Notes under the pieces: generated by a model
Databases searched by the model: none
Seen by the model: the letters and a program-made list of their open reading frames with translations, nothing else
What the model was told of the DNA's origin: nothing
Shown here: in pieces, positions 44,739 through 56,809 of the stretch
Layout: every line of letters begins with the position of its first letter
How positions within the stretch are numbered: the stretch's first letter is position 1
Made by a program: the position numbers and the translations under genes
Assembly (NCBI GenBank): GCA_033398695.1
Contig: CM065818.1
Span: 35,984,001-36,048,000 of the forward strand
Direction: 5' to 3'
DNA: 64,000 nucleotides
From: Orobanche coerulescens
Lineage: Eukaryota; Streptophyta; Magnoliopsida; Lamiales; Orobanchaceae

Positions 44739-46920
44739 ATTTTCCTCTTTTCGATAATGGCAAAACTTCCTCTAGATACAAAGAGGCTATCTTCAAATAT
44801 TCTATTCGAAAGATATGATCTTGATGACTTAGTCTAGAAATTTGAACTGCTCACAGGCAAGTTCTAAAATGAAAATCCTACAGGACTAAATGTATTACAA
44901 CTTAACTTATGATTGGCACACAGGCACAATCTTATAGAATGTAATCTAGATCGAATATAACTTAATCTATGAACTATTCGCAGACAAGTTCTTACAGACC
45001 GATAACCAGTCACCTTGTATCCTCTTGCTCCTTGACCTGGCCCGAGTCCATCCAGTCGTCCGATTGTAGTGGCAATACTCTCTTCTAATGCAGGCTCCAT
45101 TTCTCTCTATCTCTCCAGCCTCCATTCCCGGGCAGCCTCTCTAGACTCTTCCCCCTTTTTGGCATCATCAAGATCCGAGACCTTGCTGTGCATTTCCCTA
45201 AGGAGTTTCATTGATTCGACCTGTTGGGTCTTTAGATCATTGACGCTGTCGACCAGCCTCCCAACTACTATAGTCAGATCATCAATCTTGTGATCGTGGT
45301 CAGTCAGCTTGGATCTGGTGTATTAAAGGGTGGCGACCGTCTTATCATTGACAATGCGGAGTTTTTCTTGTTTTTGCTGCAGGATCCGCTCTTGATGCTG
45401 TTTCAGTTGGTTCAGCGCTTACCACGATACTGTTAGCATTAGGCAAAATGCATCTTCCACATTATTTATTGCAGATTTCAGCTTTGGGAGCTCGTCCTGT
45501 TCAGTTTCGCTCATCCAATCTAGTTCTTTTCCAATATCATATAGGGCCTTGACGGTATCCTGCAGAAATACTGTTTGTCGGCCGATGGCATACCGTTGCT
45601 CAATGCATGCTTCGGTGCGCTGAGAGCCAGGGCGCACAATCTTCGAGTCTTCTGGTTCTCCAAGCTATCTAAGAACCACATTATGACGGGATCTCCGTGT
45701 TCTGTCTTCAGGAAGAAAACCATCATCAGATTCGGATTTGGAACCTTCAGAGATAGGAGATGCAGGAGCTTCGGAAGGTTGTGCTGCTGGTTCAGTCTGG
45801 GAGACAGAAGGGACTGATTCCTCCTATCTTGGTTGATTTTCTGTAATCGGAACTATAGGAGGGATTGAATCCTCCTGTCGCCCTCAGTTTCCGCCTGTTC
45901 CGGAAGAGGGACTAATTTCTCTTGGCAGACAGCACAGACGGCGTCTTGTTCTTCTTGTACAAGATGGGCTTCCTCTATGGGAGAAGCAGCTTGCTCTTTA
46001 ATGATGACATAAGGGACTGATTCCTCATGTTGCTGTTCTTCTTGAGCTACTTCCTGTTGCGGGGGCGGGGAATGTTGTTTATCAGATGTCCCCTGGCCCT
46101 GTTGGGTTTGAAGGTTGGGCCTTTCTCCTTCCCTAGCCTCTTCTCGGCTAATTTGAAGATGTGTCTGTAAGGCATCATCATCATCATCATCGTTAGAGTC
46201 AGGATCGGAGTGGTGGCTTGGGGATGGAGCCTTGTCAACAGACTATGACTTCCCTTTGAGTCTGGCCATTTCTTTTGCCGTGAAGTAATCCGAGATGAAC
46301 TCAAAGCAAAAGTGATCCTCCCAGCGGATCAGGACCTCGACATTTTTGGGTGTCCGTGACCTTTAAAGCAAATAACTCCTCGTCCTTCCAGTCCTCCCAG
46401 TTGTACAGGGTGTCATATGGGGAGACCCTGAAGGCTTCCAGACCTTGAAGCGCTCGAAGGCTTCCTCTACTTAGTCCTGGAGGAGAGTGTTATTAATATA
46501 TCGGTGGGGGAGGGACTCCATACAGTAGTAGGCTCTACTGTCCAGTTGGTATCCTCAAAAGGTATGGGAGCCTATTGTGGAGAGGGATCCCAAACAGGGG
46601 TTGGTACCCTGTGGGGAGAGGAACTCCCTACAGGGGTACGTGCCCTGTTTAGAGTAGCGGCGTTCGACTCTAAAGGGGAAGCCGATTCACCGGAACCTTC
46701 TATCTTGGCAAACAGTTGATCATCCGTCATAGCATCCACAGGCTCATGATCTGTTGTACGAGCAACAACTGTTTCTTCTAGAGGGGTTGCGCCCTATGGG
46801 AGATTTTCAGTGATAGGAACAATTGATGGGACTTCTACAGTGACCGTTGTAGTCACTGTAGGCTCAGCCTTGGAAGATTTCTTGGTCTTCTTTCTATTCT
46901 CCTCGACAGCTTGAGGAGAG

Positions 46921-47370
46921 ATGCTGTGAGGGTTGGGCCTCTTAGCAATGAGCGGTGATTTGTTGAAGACGGTGGGTTGGATTCCACCGATAAATTTTTC
47001 AGTGTCAATCTTCTTTTCATCAGCTGATTTCTTCACTCCGCAATGAGTGAGAATGTGATTCAGGATGAGTCCAAATGACTTCTTGGGAGATTCAGGCTTA
47101 GAAGCCTCTTCTCTTCCTTTCTTCCCATCGCCCCAGCTTTTCAAAGTGACATCCCTCGGGTCACTTGAAGTGGGCATGCTGTGAGGGTTGGGCCTCTTAG
47201 CAATGAGCGGTGATTTGTTGAAGACGGTGGGTCGGATTCCACCGATAAATTTTCCAGTGCCAATCTTCTTGTCATTAGCTGATTTATTCACTCCGCAATG
47301 AGTGAGAATGTGATTCAGGATGAGTCCAAATGACTTCTTAGCAGATTCAGGCTTAGAAGCCTCTTCCCGA
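46921..47370 (-). repeat. 195-bp direct duplication inside the 3' ORF of element D
   Basis: 46921-47118 and 47176-47370 are nearly identical, offset by 255 bp. Each encodes KFIGGI(R/Q)PTVFNKSPLI and an adjacent NHILTHCGVKK-type segment. This is a recent in-element tandem duplication. Confidence 0.85.
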
Positions 47371-47789
47371 ATACGTTTCAGAATTATTCGACACCAATTT
47401 ACCTTATGGCACCATCATTCTGAATCTCAGGTTGATGCACTTTTCAAACGCACCAGTCTAGTTCTCAACAACTCGAAAACAAAAAAATCATGCAGGTAGA
47501 CATACGAGAGAGTGAAATTTTTCTTGTGGCACGAAGGATGGAGGTTGGTAGCCATGGAATTGCCAGTGAAAAATTTCCAGTATTCATACAGTAAGCTTTC
47601 AGACCCGTAGGTCTCCAATTTCTCCATCTTCAGTCCATCAGAAGGCAGCTTGTAGATCTTCTCCAAAAGATCCTTATTCAGAGGGATCTCAATCCCTTGC
47701 ACAATTTCGATTATATCAGTAGTTTCAGATCATTTTCTCTGTGATGAATATTTGAATGAGGCGTCCAGGTAGAACTCCTCCACAATTTG

Positions 47790-47790
<1 letters not shown>

Positions 47791-47839
<49 letters not shown>
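47791..47839. repeat. (AT)n microsatellite
   Basis: About 49 bp of perfect AT dinucleotides inside the 3' ORF of element D. It translates as alternating Ile-Tyr and shows the frame is not maintained. Confidence 0.95.
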
Positions 47840-47841
<2 letters not shown>

Positions 47842-48589
47842 TATGGTGGCTTCCAAGGTGATACAGCCATTGTTGCTTCACTCTAGAAACAACTAGCTCC
47901 ATACCGACGTCATATTCTCCTTCAAAAGCAATCCTCTCAACCAACACAGATCTGGCGAAGAGACGCCCATCGATAACAGTCTCCTTCTTCTTCAGTGAGA
48001 GGGAAGATGTCTGTGAGGTAGACATTTTTCAAGAGAAAATAGGTGAAGTAACAGGGAATTAAACACAAAAATGCATAGAAAGTGCATAAAGTATGTCTAT
48101 CGGTTGCTCAAGACTCGTTAAGTTTCAGAAAGCGTAAAGAGTCTATGGGATCAAAAGTACTGTCCTTTTGTAGGGTGCAGGGAAGATTAGGTTAATCAGT
48201 GAAGTGTCAGATTTAAGGGATGGGAACCGTCTTTGAAAGAACGTACATGATGGATTCAGATGTAACTTGTACGTTTAATCCATCAGTTTTGAAATGATGA
48301 CTGGTACCACTTCTGACAGTTCGTCTTCCACTACTTCACGGAAAGGCGATTTGAATTTTTCAAATCGCGGTATTTGAGGCAGTAAAGTCCAAGTGTCTTT
48401 AAAACTATTAAAGGATAAAACTTTTTAAATTCAGGCAGGGCACGTGGACTTAAAACAATTTACTGTGAGAAAGTGTACGAATAAGATATTATTATATATA
48501 AATTAATATCCTACATTGTATGTGCTGTATCCATGAAAATACAGTGTTCCCCCTTAAAAGGTACATACAAGATTCAATTCTTATTCTGT

Positions 48590-48789
48590 TGCCCTGAGTT
48601 TTAAATTCCCGATGTATTGTATTCTGTCGAATTGATTGTTACATTGGTGTCATCCTTATTGCCTTCTATTGGGATTATGTTTAGACCTTATCGGTCGAGC
48701 TTTATGGTTCTGCGTAATTATAGCCTTGTGGGTCCCATGGAGGGGTTCACGGCGCTGTAATATGCCCTGAATAACTTGGGGGTGTTACA
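48590..48789 (+). repeat. LTR 3'-end fragment inside element D
   Basis: It ends AACTTGGGGGTGTTACA, with CGGCGCTGTAATATGCCC before it, the same terminal design as LTR B (ACACTGTAATAACCC...GGGTGTTACA). Only about the last 200 bp are recognisable. It abuts the gag remnant at 48790 and marks where pol may have been lost. Confidence 0.6.
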
Positions 48790-49639
48790 TAGGGAGTTTC
48801 CAGACTGTTTGATGAGATTTTTGAACTTGTGCATGAGCATGGTCATTTCATCTTGCGACAGGATGTCGTCGCTGTCTGCATCTTTGCGTGCTTATTTGGA
48901 TGTGCTGGGTGCTGAATTGTGTCTCCTATCAGATACAACAGCTAGTGCTATAGTCTTGGCAGATGACTCTACCGCCCTTCCTCTCCTGTCAATGTCATAC
49001 TCAAAAGCTTTGAGGTCAGAGAAGAGATCAAAAGTAGAAATATCGTTTAAGTTACAGGACACACGGATAGCTGTGGTCTTAATTTCCTATCGGGCAGGGA
49101 GTGATCTAAAGATTTTCAAATTTTTCTACTTTTGGGTATAGACTTTACCCAATGCTTCAAGATCACCGACAATGCCGATAAATCTGAGAACAAGATCCTC
49201 AAGCGTTTTGGAAATTTCATTTCAAAAGATTCAAACTGCTGAGTAAGTTTAGAAATTTTGTTTTCTTCCGAGAGCTCAGTTCCCTCTCAATAAGCTTGAG
49301 TTTCTCCCATATTTGCTTGGCTGTATAACAGATCTTCACCTTGGAGAATGTGCCTTTGTCGAGAGTGACAAATAGCGCATTCTTAGTGACATTGTCCAAG
49401 TTAGCACGCTTGCGTTCATCAGTCGTCCACTGATCGTGCTCTTTCTCGAGTGTCTCGGCATAGGATTGCCCTTCCATTCTTGGGGCTGTATTGACCTTCA
49501 AAATCTTGATAGGTCCTTCGTGGATGACATAAATTATTTCTTCATGCATGGCTGCAAGATGAGCTTCCATCTTAATTCTCCAATCATCAAACTTATTAAT
49601 GGAGAACATAGGAACTTTGTGCATCATAGAGGTATCCAT
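48790..49639 (-). pseudogene. gag of element D (UBN2/copia type)
   Basis: On the minus strand it begins at 49639 near the primer-binding site. Typical copia gag blocks are FDDWRIKMEAHLA, the YCVI-like IIYVIHEGP, and LDKGTFSKV with AKQIWEKLK. Further downstream, in shifted frames, are an LRSLP-like segment, NDISTFDLFSDLKAFEYDID, and a C-terminal DDILSQDEMTMLMHKFKNLI, matching SIRE-like gag order. The last part is cut at 48790 by the LTR fragment. No CCHC knuckle remains. Confidence 0.75.
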
Positions 49640-49760
49640 TTAAGAAATAGAAAAGTTGATGAAAATATAACACAGTTTTCAAAAGCTAGTGATTTATGGA
49701 TCCAGTTCAGTTAAAAATCGACTGATTCTTTTTAGAATCAACCGTTCTAATACCACTTAT

Positions 49761-51025
49761 TGGCCACAAAGTATACAATAAACAACTTAGAAGGTAAAAA
49801 TACAATAAGTTGTATGATTTTCGAAGTTAATTGCGTATTGGAAGTCTGATAGTGAGTTGCTGTAAGTACAACAACTAGGTACTCTCCGGTTTGCTTAATG
49901 CGTACAGGGTTTTCACAATGTATACCATAAATCACAGTTATGAATGAAAATAGTAAGGACGGAAAGTAAATAACACACAGATTTAAGTGGTTCGAGGTAA
50001 ATACTTCTACGTCCATTGGTCCTCCACACAGGAGTAAGACGTGTATTAAAATCACTACGCACACAACTACGTGACTTTAACTGAAACTGTTTGTGTACCG
50101 TTCACACAGATTGATACAGCAACCACTGCTTTGGCCGTTCGCACAGATTGGCTTCAGCTCTTTCGACTTGCTTCTTCTCACATAGATCGAAGCTTCATCT
50201 TCAATGCTCTTCTTCCCACATAGGTCGAAATATGCAAGGACTTAGTCCACGGGGCTAAGGTTGATCTCAACGGTAAAGATGGTAGAATGATTCCAAACAG
50301 CAGCTATATGCTTTGACAAGCGTTTGCTGTATGCTTTGCTGTTTGTGTTGAGGACTTAGTATATTTCTTCTTTTAGATATTGCTGTATACTCAGGAAATA
50401 TACTGCTCTTTTTTAGTTAGATTGTCAGAGCTATCTGTCAATATATGAACGAGAGTGAGTTCGTAAGTCAGTGAGCAATGTCCTCTTGCTTGGGGCTATT
50501 TATAACCTTGGAAATAGACCCGTTATAAATGTATCCGTTGGCCGGTTAGTGAGATTTAGATGTCTCTGATCGGCTGCTGCAGAATATTTAGATTAAAGGT
50601 AGCTCAAATTTAATGCTTCCGATATTCTTTTTGACTTTGCATTAAATGCTCTTCAGCGCGTTCAGACTGTTCTCTTTCAGACGCATTAAATGTTGTCCTA
50701 TCAGCAATAAATGCTGCTTTAACCGTGAATACTTTATGAATAAACAAAATTTATTGCATAATGGTTTAAAGCTATTCTTCAGTCATGTTGGATGTGTTTT
50801 ACTTTTCATAAGTAAAACACCTACAGTCAGACTGATGTATCCAACGTACTTAACTTCTGCTGTATGAAGATGTAGGATCTGTAGGATTGGACTCTGTAGA
50901 AGTTCTCTGCTGTATGGATGGGATGTACGGAGTTTCCTAACAACTTCCATACTTAGCAAAACTGACTCTAAAGACTTCTTTGTTGTACGATGGCGATTAT
51001 CAAAATAGGAATATTTGTTCTAGCA
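49761..51025 (-). repeat. 5' LTR of element D
   Basis: 1265 bp, on the minus strand TGCTAGAACAAATATTCC... to ...GGCCA. It contains a TATTTATAACC sequence on the plus strand near 50497. It is followed on the minus strand by the primer-binding site TGGTATTAGAAC. Confidence 0.85.
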
Positions 51026-51374
51026 CATCTCTTAGCGTGCGCTAATGCACTCTGAACAGGCAATAATTCTGCTCCAAAAACTCGTTGCAAGGACGAAATT
51101 CCTCGACACAAACAATAATCATGCAACATGCAATGAAACGCTAACGTACAAGATCAACGATCCAAATGAAGACAATCACACGAACAAGCACGACAGATAA
51201 TCACATAAGCAGATGTTGCACATAATCCACTTTAAGCGATAAACCCGTTAGTACGATATCAACACACATCAGTTAATGAGACAATAATTCCAACCACTCG
51301 ACAAAGGAAAAAATATTCGTCATAAAATGACAACGAATTCACTACAGTCGAAAAAAAAAATCTCAGATATTACA
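51026..51374 (-). repeat. 5' part of a B-like LTR, cut by element D
   Basis: On the minus strand it begins TGTAATATCTGAGATTTTTT at 51374 and contains the near-palindrome TTAGCGTGCGCTAA (about 51032-51045) and GCTAACGTAC. It ends where element D starts. The other half is not found next to the truncated left LTR of element D. Confidence 0.6.
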
Positions 51375-51581
51375 CTCGTCCCACTTACAATTCGACTTAT
51401 AAGGTGCCTCTCACTTGGAAATATTCTCAAAGTAGAAGGTCTTCCACTCCTTAAAGATTGAATTTTTCTTTTAATCTCAAATATTTCCATCTCATATACT
51501 AAATTTTGATCATTGATAACTCATTTATTTTTTCCAAAATTAGATTTGAGAAATAAATACAAACCAATTAAATCATCTAAA
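51375..51581. other. unassigned spacer
   Basis: Short AT-rich segment between an LTR fragment and a MITE. Confidence 0.4.
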
Positions 51582-52112
51582 GGGGCGTTTGGTTAGGGAT
51601 TCAGGAGAGAGAAAAAGGAATAACCACCCTTATTTCCCTTTTATGCTGTTTGTTTGAGTGTTTTTTGGATTCTCTAACCCCACTTTTCAGAATTAGTCCC
51701 CTCTTTTCCTCTATATCCATTTCCCACCCCCTTGAGTTTTGAATTACCCCATTTCCCTCTACAAATCCTTCCTTCACCCCAAGACCGCCACCACTATCGC
51801 CACCACACCAGCTCCATCGCCACCACTGCCGGCACCAGCACCACTGCCGGTGTTGCGGCCACCACCGCCACTGCCGGCACCTCCACCGCCACCACTATCG
51901 CCACCACCTCCACCGCCACCACTGCTGGCACCAGCTTGTTGCCGCCGCCACCACCGTCACCTGTGTCGCCGCCACCACCAACACAATAGCGGAACTTATT
52001 CCCTTTCATAGTTTGAACCAATCAAATTGGGAAATCAACCAATTTTCCTTTCCTTTCTCAATATTCTCTTTCTTCATTCTTTTTCGTTTCCCTTATGCGA
52101 ACCAAATGCCCC
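51582..52112. mobile_element. PIF/Harbinger-like MITE with an ACCGCC repeat core
   Basis: The left end is GGGGCGTTTGGTT. The right end in reverse is GGGGCATTTGGTT. It is flanked by TAAA on both sides (51578-51581, 52113-52116), which fits a TAA-type TSD. The centre (51785-51985) is a run of CCACCGCCACCA and GCACCA words that opens Thr/Pro-rich frames on both strands, which are not genes. Confidence 0.65.
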
Positions 52113-53214
52113 TAAAATTAGATCGATGCTCGTTTTCCATCTTAACGACCCACGAAATTTGAAAAATTTAGTGAAAATTACTACTTTAACCTTTATTTTG
52201 TAAATTAATTCCCAACCGCTTGTTGTCCTCAGATACTGTCATGTTTAAATCTCGAAGCTGAGTTCTAGAATAAACCAAAAAAATAAAAATAAAAAAATAC
52301 GCGGGAGTTCAGAAGACTGCAAATGCGACGTGGTATAAGAAAAATGAGGATAAAATATGCAAAAAAAGTCAGGCCATCAATGCGGCTTTAATACTGTTGA
52401 TATCTTTTTAACTGATCTCCTTCTCCTCTTTCGGCAATGAATTATGACCCTTTTTTCCTCTCCATATTCCATGGTATCTGCAGTACCCACAATTCACAAA
52501 GAAACAAATGGTACCCAGAAAAGATTGGTTTACCGTCTTACAAATCTGTTTTTCCCCTATGTTTTTCAGCATGCACGTTTGCTGTATATGTTTAAACACA
52601 TGCATCTTTTCTGAATACGTGCAGAAAGTTTTGTTGCCTCTGATCCAAATAAATAAGGCGCTCCTTTCATTGGTGGAACAGTTTCATATAAATATCTCAC
52701 ATCAGCAAAGAAGATTAAATATTTGTTTTTCCAGGTGGTAACGACTTGTTAAAACACATTGATCAGACAAGTTTTCTTTTTCGAGTAAAACAAGATTAAT
52801 GGTGGACAGATTGTTGAAGGTGACAAGTGAAACTATGACTTGGATTATTTCAGATTGAATGTTGAGGAAAATAATTTATTTTGGTAAAAAAGAAATTTGT
52901 TATGGTTTTCATAGAAATTGGCAAATCAAGAGGACAGAAAATTAAAGTCGAGGTTTGCATTAAACACAATCTCCGTAAGATGAAATTGCCCCGTATATAT
53001 AGTGCTAACGGTGTTCGGCAATCGTTCCTAATAAGACAATGACTTTCGTTTCATTTGTTGCAGCACTTGCAAGAAACGAACCTTCGACGAACTACTTTGT
53101 ATCTGGAATTTTCAAGATAAAAGGAAGAATATGACTTCGACAGTGTGACAAATGTTAATGACTAGATTCACTTCTTTCTTTCTATTTCTTTTAATATCTT
53201 CATTCAATTATGGG
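52113..53214. other. unassigned region
   Basis: Short frames near 52408-52741 on both strands have no recognised domain. Mostly AT-rich. No element ends were seen. Confidence 0.4.
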
Positions 53215-54471
53215 TGTTGGGAAAAATAACGACTAACGTCACGTCACAACGAATAAAGCGGAACCTCGTTTGATAAATTCCCACTCTTCAATCGTAACTT
53301 CGTGGTTACCGACGAGTAGAGCACCAATTACAACTCGATAAAATAATACAAATGATATTCGAAAGCAATAAACAACGAGACACAATTTTAGCGTGGAAAA
53401 TCCTCAAGACGAGAGTAAAAACCACGGGACCGAAGCCGCTTAAAATTCACTATCACCAATACACACAAATACACAATCTTCCCTAATACAAACTAGGGGT
53501 ATACACCAGTCGTCAAATACTTGGTAATAAATGTTCTTCAAGTATTTGGAATCAATAACAATAACAAGATCGATAAAGAGAACAACCGTAAATGGCTTAC
53601 ACAAAGAGCTAACGAAATACCCGTACTTCCGGACTCAAAAACTCGATCTACACCGGTGAAAAGGTTTGCCCAATAGCTACCAAGCTCTTGTCAAAAGATC
53701 ACGACGATCCGACCGATAAATCTCCGGAAAAATAAAAATTTGTATTTCTCTCTCTATATCTCTCTCTCTTGTTCTTGTGTGTAGAAGATTAATGATGTTG
53801 AACTCCCGCAGCAAACATGATAGAAATACACAACCTGTGCAAGGTTGACTCGTTTGCCGCGGCCCAGCCCAAGTGTGCCGCGGCACACAAAATGCGCCTG
53901 TGTCTTGGCGGGGCCGCGGCCCGGCCAGGGCCGCGGCCCGCAGCGAGGCCGCGGCCTCTGATCGACTTTGGCCAATCAAGCAACAATCGGGGCCGCGGCT
54001 CGGCAGGGATGTGCCGCGGCCCAGGGTGATCGGCAGGACCAGGCATGGGGCGCTCGACAGGATCGGGAAGGGGTGTGCTCGGCAGGGGCCGCGACCCAGA
54101 GTACAGTCTCGGCCAATTCTGAAGGAAATTCCGGGGGCCGCGGCCCGGCAGTGCAAAATGAGAAAAATATCTTTTCGAGCGAAGTGCCACGGACCGGAGG
54201 GTTTGTACCGTGGCCCGGAGTCCGGTCGACTCCGAAAAAGCCTATATTTCAGAAATTACTCCTACAATTGGGACATCTGCTAAATAATCAATTGAAACAA
54301 CATGATTGTTCGGACAAATATTTTCACCCAAATGAACAGACACATCAATAGAATTTAGATTAAAACAACACACTCCTTGTACAAACCCATTCTTCGAATA
54401 TGTTTGAACGAATAGTTACAATTTCATTCACATGGAGATAATTTCTAATTCTAATAAATTTTTCCAATAAT
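53215..54471 (-). mobile_element. probable copia solo LTR with a GGCCGCGGCC-rich tract
   Basis: The left end is TGTTGGGAAAAA and the right end is TTTTTCCAATA, near-inverted termini. On the minus strand it contains GGTTTTTACTCTCGTCTTGAG and GATTTTCCACGC, a layout seen in R-U5 of plant copia LTRs. No primer-binding site, coding region or partner LTR adjoins it, and no TSD was found. The central part is unusually GC-rich. Confidence 0.55.
53855..54215. repeat. CCGCGGCCC word cluster
   Basis: About ten copies of CCGCGGC within 300 bp (TGCCGCGGCCCAGC, GGGGCCGCGGCCCGG and similar). They are self-complementary and could fold into GC hairpins. They open several long false frames on both strands. Confidence 0.8.
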
Positions 54472-54754
54472 TTATTATTCCGTTAGTTCTATCTCTTAGG
54501 TAATACGAAATAATTTTCGTAATATTAAGACAAGTATAAAGAAATATTAGAAACAATTCAAAATCCAATAATTAAATAAATAAAAACATTGCATTGAAGT
54601 AGAAAAATGTACAAAAGGAAAGTCATAATGAAAATTACATATAATGGGAAGATAACAAATCAGATTATACAGTACGTGTGTCTTTAAAATTACATATAAT
54701 GGAAATATTACAACTCAGACTAGCGCGAAATCTCTGTTTGCAGTTACAATTAAA
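54472..54754. other. unassigned AT-rich spacer
   Basis: Nothing recognised. Two short AAAATTACATATAATGG repeats occur near 54631 and 54688. Confidence 0.4.
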
Positions 54755-55332
54755 TAGACGTGCTCAACCGGTTCGAACCATCGGTTTCGAGTTCGAACTT
54801 TCGGTTCGAAATATTTGAAACCTTGAACCAAAATTGAATCGGTGAACCGCCGATTTTGGACGATTTTTCGAACTACCGGTTTCAGTTCGGTAAGGTCCTT
54901 TTTTTTTTTTTAAATTGAGGTTTTTAGGTTGGAAGTATGCAGATTGACGAAGAATGTGTAGGAGGGAGGAAAGAAAGTAGACATGGACTAATTCAAACAT
55001 TCAAAGTTAAAATATTTTTCCTATATTTTAATGTTTGAAGTAAGTTGCCTACGTATCCCATTCTTAGGAATCAAAGTTTTCGTAGTTCACAAATTTTCCT
55101 TGCGGGGTTTAAATGATAATTTGGGCTTAATTCAAACACTTGAAGCTAAAATTGAAAGCTTTTAACTTTAAATATTTGAACGAAGCTTACCTCGGGAATC
55201 GTAGTCTTCATAGTTCATTTATCTTAAGCTTACCTTATGGAGGTAGAGCAGAGGCATGCATGGAGGTCGGGCTCACTTGTCGCTAGTGCCGGTATCATAT
55301 TTGTCGCTCTCTACGCCTTCATCATCATTACC

Positions 55333-55640
55333 TTATTGGCGTAGTCCGGCTTTTACCTTGTCGTGAAGCAATCCTTGGGCTTCTAGATTTTGTGGTGTTA
55401 ATCTAGAACGTTGGTCATCTAGAATGTAGCCGCCTTTACTGAATGTTTGTTCGATGGAGAAGGTTAATGCCAGGACGACTAGTATCTTCTTTGCAATAAC
55501 GACTATGACTGGATAAAGTTCGGTCCTCTTTGACCACCAACTCAAAATTCGAAGGAACTATCATTTTCTTCTATTTTCTCTCATAACGCTCCATACTCAA
55601 AAAGTTTTGTTAAATAAGCATCAATATCATAAGGGATAGA
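55333..55640 (-). pseudogene. hAT transposase C-terminal dimerisation domain
   Basis: On the minus strand a 70-codon frame contains WWSKRTELYPVI, then LTFSIEQTFSKGGYILDDQR and SRLTPQNLEAQ. This is the conserved hAT C-terminal block (WW...YP...A...ILxxxxS...E..FS.GG...D..R..L.P...EA). A LFEYGAL segment lies just upstream in a broken frame. No BED zinc finger or full catalytic domain could be read upstream, where stops are dense. Confidence 0.82.
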
Positions 55641-56788
55641 ATTAATTTCGGAGTAACCCTTTTTCGATCTTTTATCTTTTTATTGTTTTTGCATAACTCT
55701 TGGTAGAATAATTTTCAATAGTAATAGTATTATTACTAGTAGAAGAGCTTATCTAAAACAATTACGCTAAGATTAGGGGGTGGAGTCTCATAGGTAAGAT
55801 CGCCATTAAGAAATAAATATTCATAACGTTAAGCATTTCTTCAAAACCTTCTTCTAGATTTTTTGATTTAATAATGTAGCAACTAAGCAAACATCATGAA
55901 TGTTGAAAAAAATATTTGAGCCTTTTTTCAATCATTAGAGATATGCAATCACGCAAAGTATGATACTTCATTAACTCGTTTAATTTGAACACACTAATCT
56001 ACAACAAGCTTAGTAGTGGGGTAATACATACCAGATAATGTATTTGTTGCACTTTTCAAAAAAAATTAAAAGTTTTCTTTTCTGAATTTTGTATGCATCC
56101 CATTGATTTGGGAATAAAACAATACCACATTAGTATTCGGCAAAAAAGTTACATAATGCAATTATATATTCATAATTTTCACTCGATATTCTTACAGTTC
56201 CATTTTTTGGGATAAATATTATTTGGTTTACAAAATCTGTTCTATTTTTCCCAATGATGAATTTCTATGTAAAAATATTATAGCCTCACTAAGGCGTAAG
56301 TTCATTTTTCAAAAGTGTAATCCACCTTGAACACACAAATTTAAAACATGCCATATGCATCTAATATTAAAAACTTTACAATCAATATATGGTTGACAAA
56401 TATTTTTAAGAGATCTCAAGCTAGTCATGTTAGCACTATTGCATTGACGACTCTAAAGCATCCATCAATTTCTTTGACTCCATTAACGGGAAACATGATC
56501 GTCGGTATGATAAGGATTGGGGAGAGTGGTGATTGCGATATCAAATCTCTTGGTCTTCTTCCCCGATGAGATAAACTTGCTAATATTTTATACTAAAAAT
56601 AATAAGCAAAACTAATTAAGAATTCGAAAGAGATTGGAAGATATGTAACAACCACACAAGATTAATTAACTAAACATCGTACTTTATGTTAAGATTGTAA
56701 TAGAATCCCTTGGCGTACACTTGATGGTTTATATTTTAGAACAATCAAATTTAAATTTTTTGATTTAGCATTTACGAGTTAGAACTTG

Positions 56789-56809
56789 AGAGAGAGAGAG
56801 AGAGAGAGA
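56789..56809. repeat. (GA)n microsatellite
   Basis: A short perfect GA run within the decayed hAT element. Confidence 0.9.

Larger units (their letters stand above)
44864..48025 (-). pseudogene. long 3' ORF of element D (env-like position), broken
   Basis: On the minus strand it starts MSTSQTSSLSLKKKETVIDG at 48025, is interrupted by an (AT)n run, and continues with an IPLNKDLLEKIYKLPSDG block (about 47695-47560). A Lys/Ser/Pro-rich middle contains an internal duplication, followed by Glu/Gln-rich coiled coils with heptads (about 45640-45020). At least five stops or shifts break it. The position downstream of gag and upstream of the 3' LTR is that of the extra ORF of SIRE-like elements. The IPLNKDLLEKIY block resembles the plant-transposon-protein domain found in such ORFs. 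Function is unknown and the call is tentative. Confidence 0.55.
43769..51025 (-). mobile_element. copia-type retrotransposon D: gag and 3' ORF, no pol
   Basis: Two direct repeats (43769-44738 and 49761-51025) flank about 5 kb. On the minus strand the right LTR is followed by a primer-binding site TGGTATTAGAAC (about 49744-49755) and gag, and the left LTR is preceded by an A/G tract (AAAAGAGGAAAAT). The left LTR is truncated at its outer side. The interior has gag, an inserted LTR fragment and a long coiled-coil 3' ORF. No protease, integrase or RT motif is present. The layout recalls SIRE/Maximus-like copia elements that have lost pol. Confidence 0.8.

Noticed and set aside
51732..52021. Thr-, Pro- and Ala-rich frames
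   Set aside because: They translate the CCACCGCCACCA repeat in the core of a MITE, on both strands.
53677..54351. Several frames of 70-159 codons on both strands
   Set aside because: They are opened by the CCGCGGCC words of an LTR. Composition is Arg/Pro/Ala noise.
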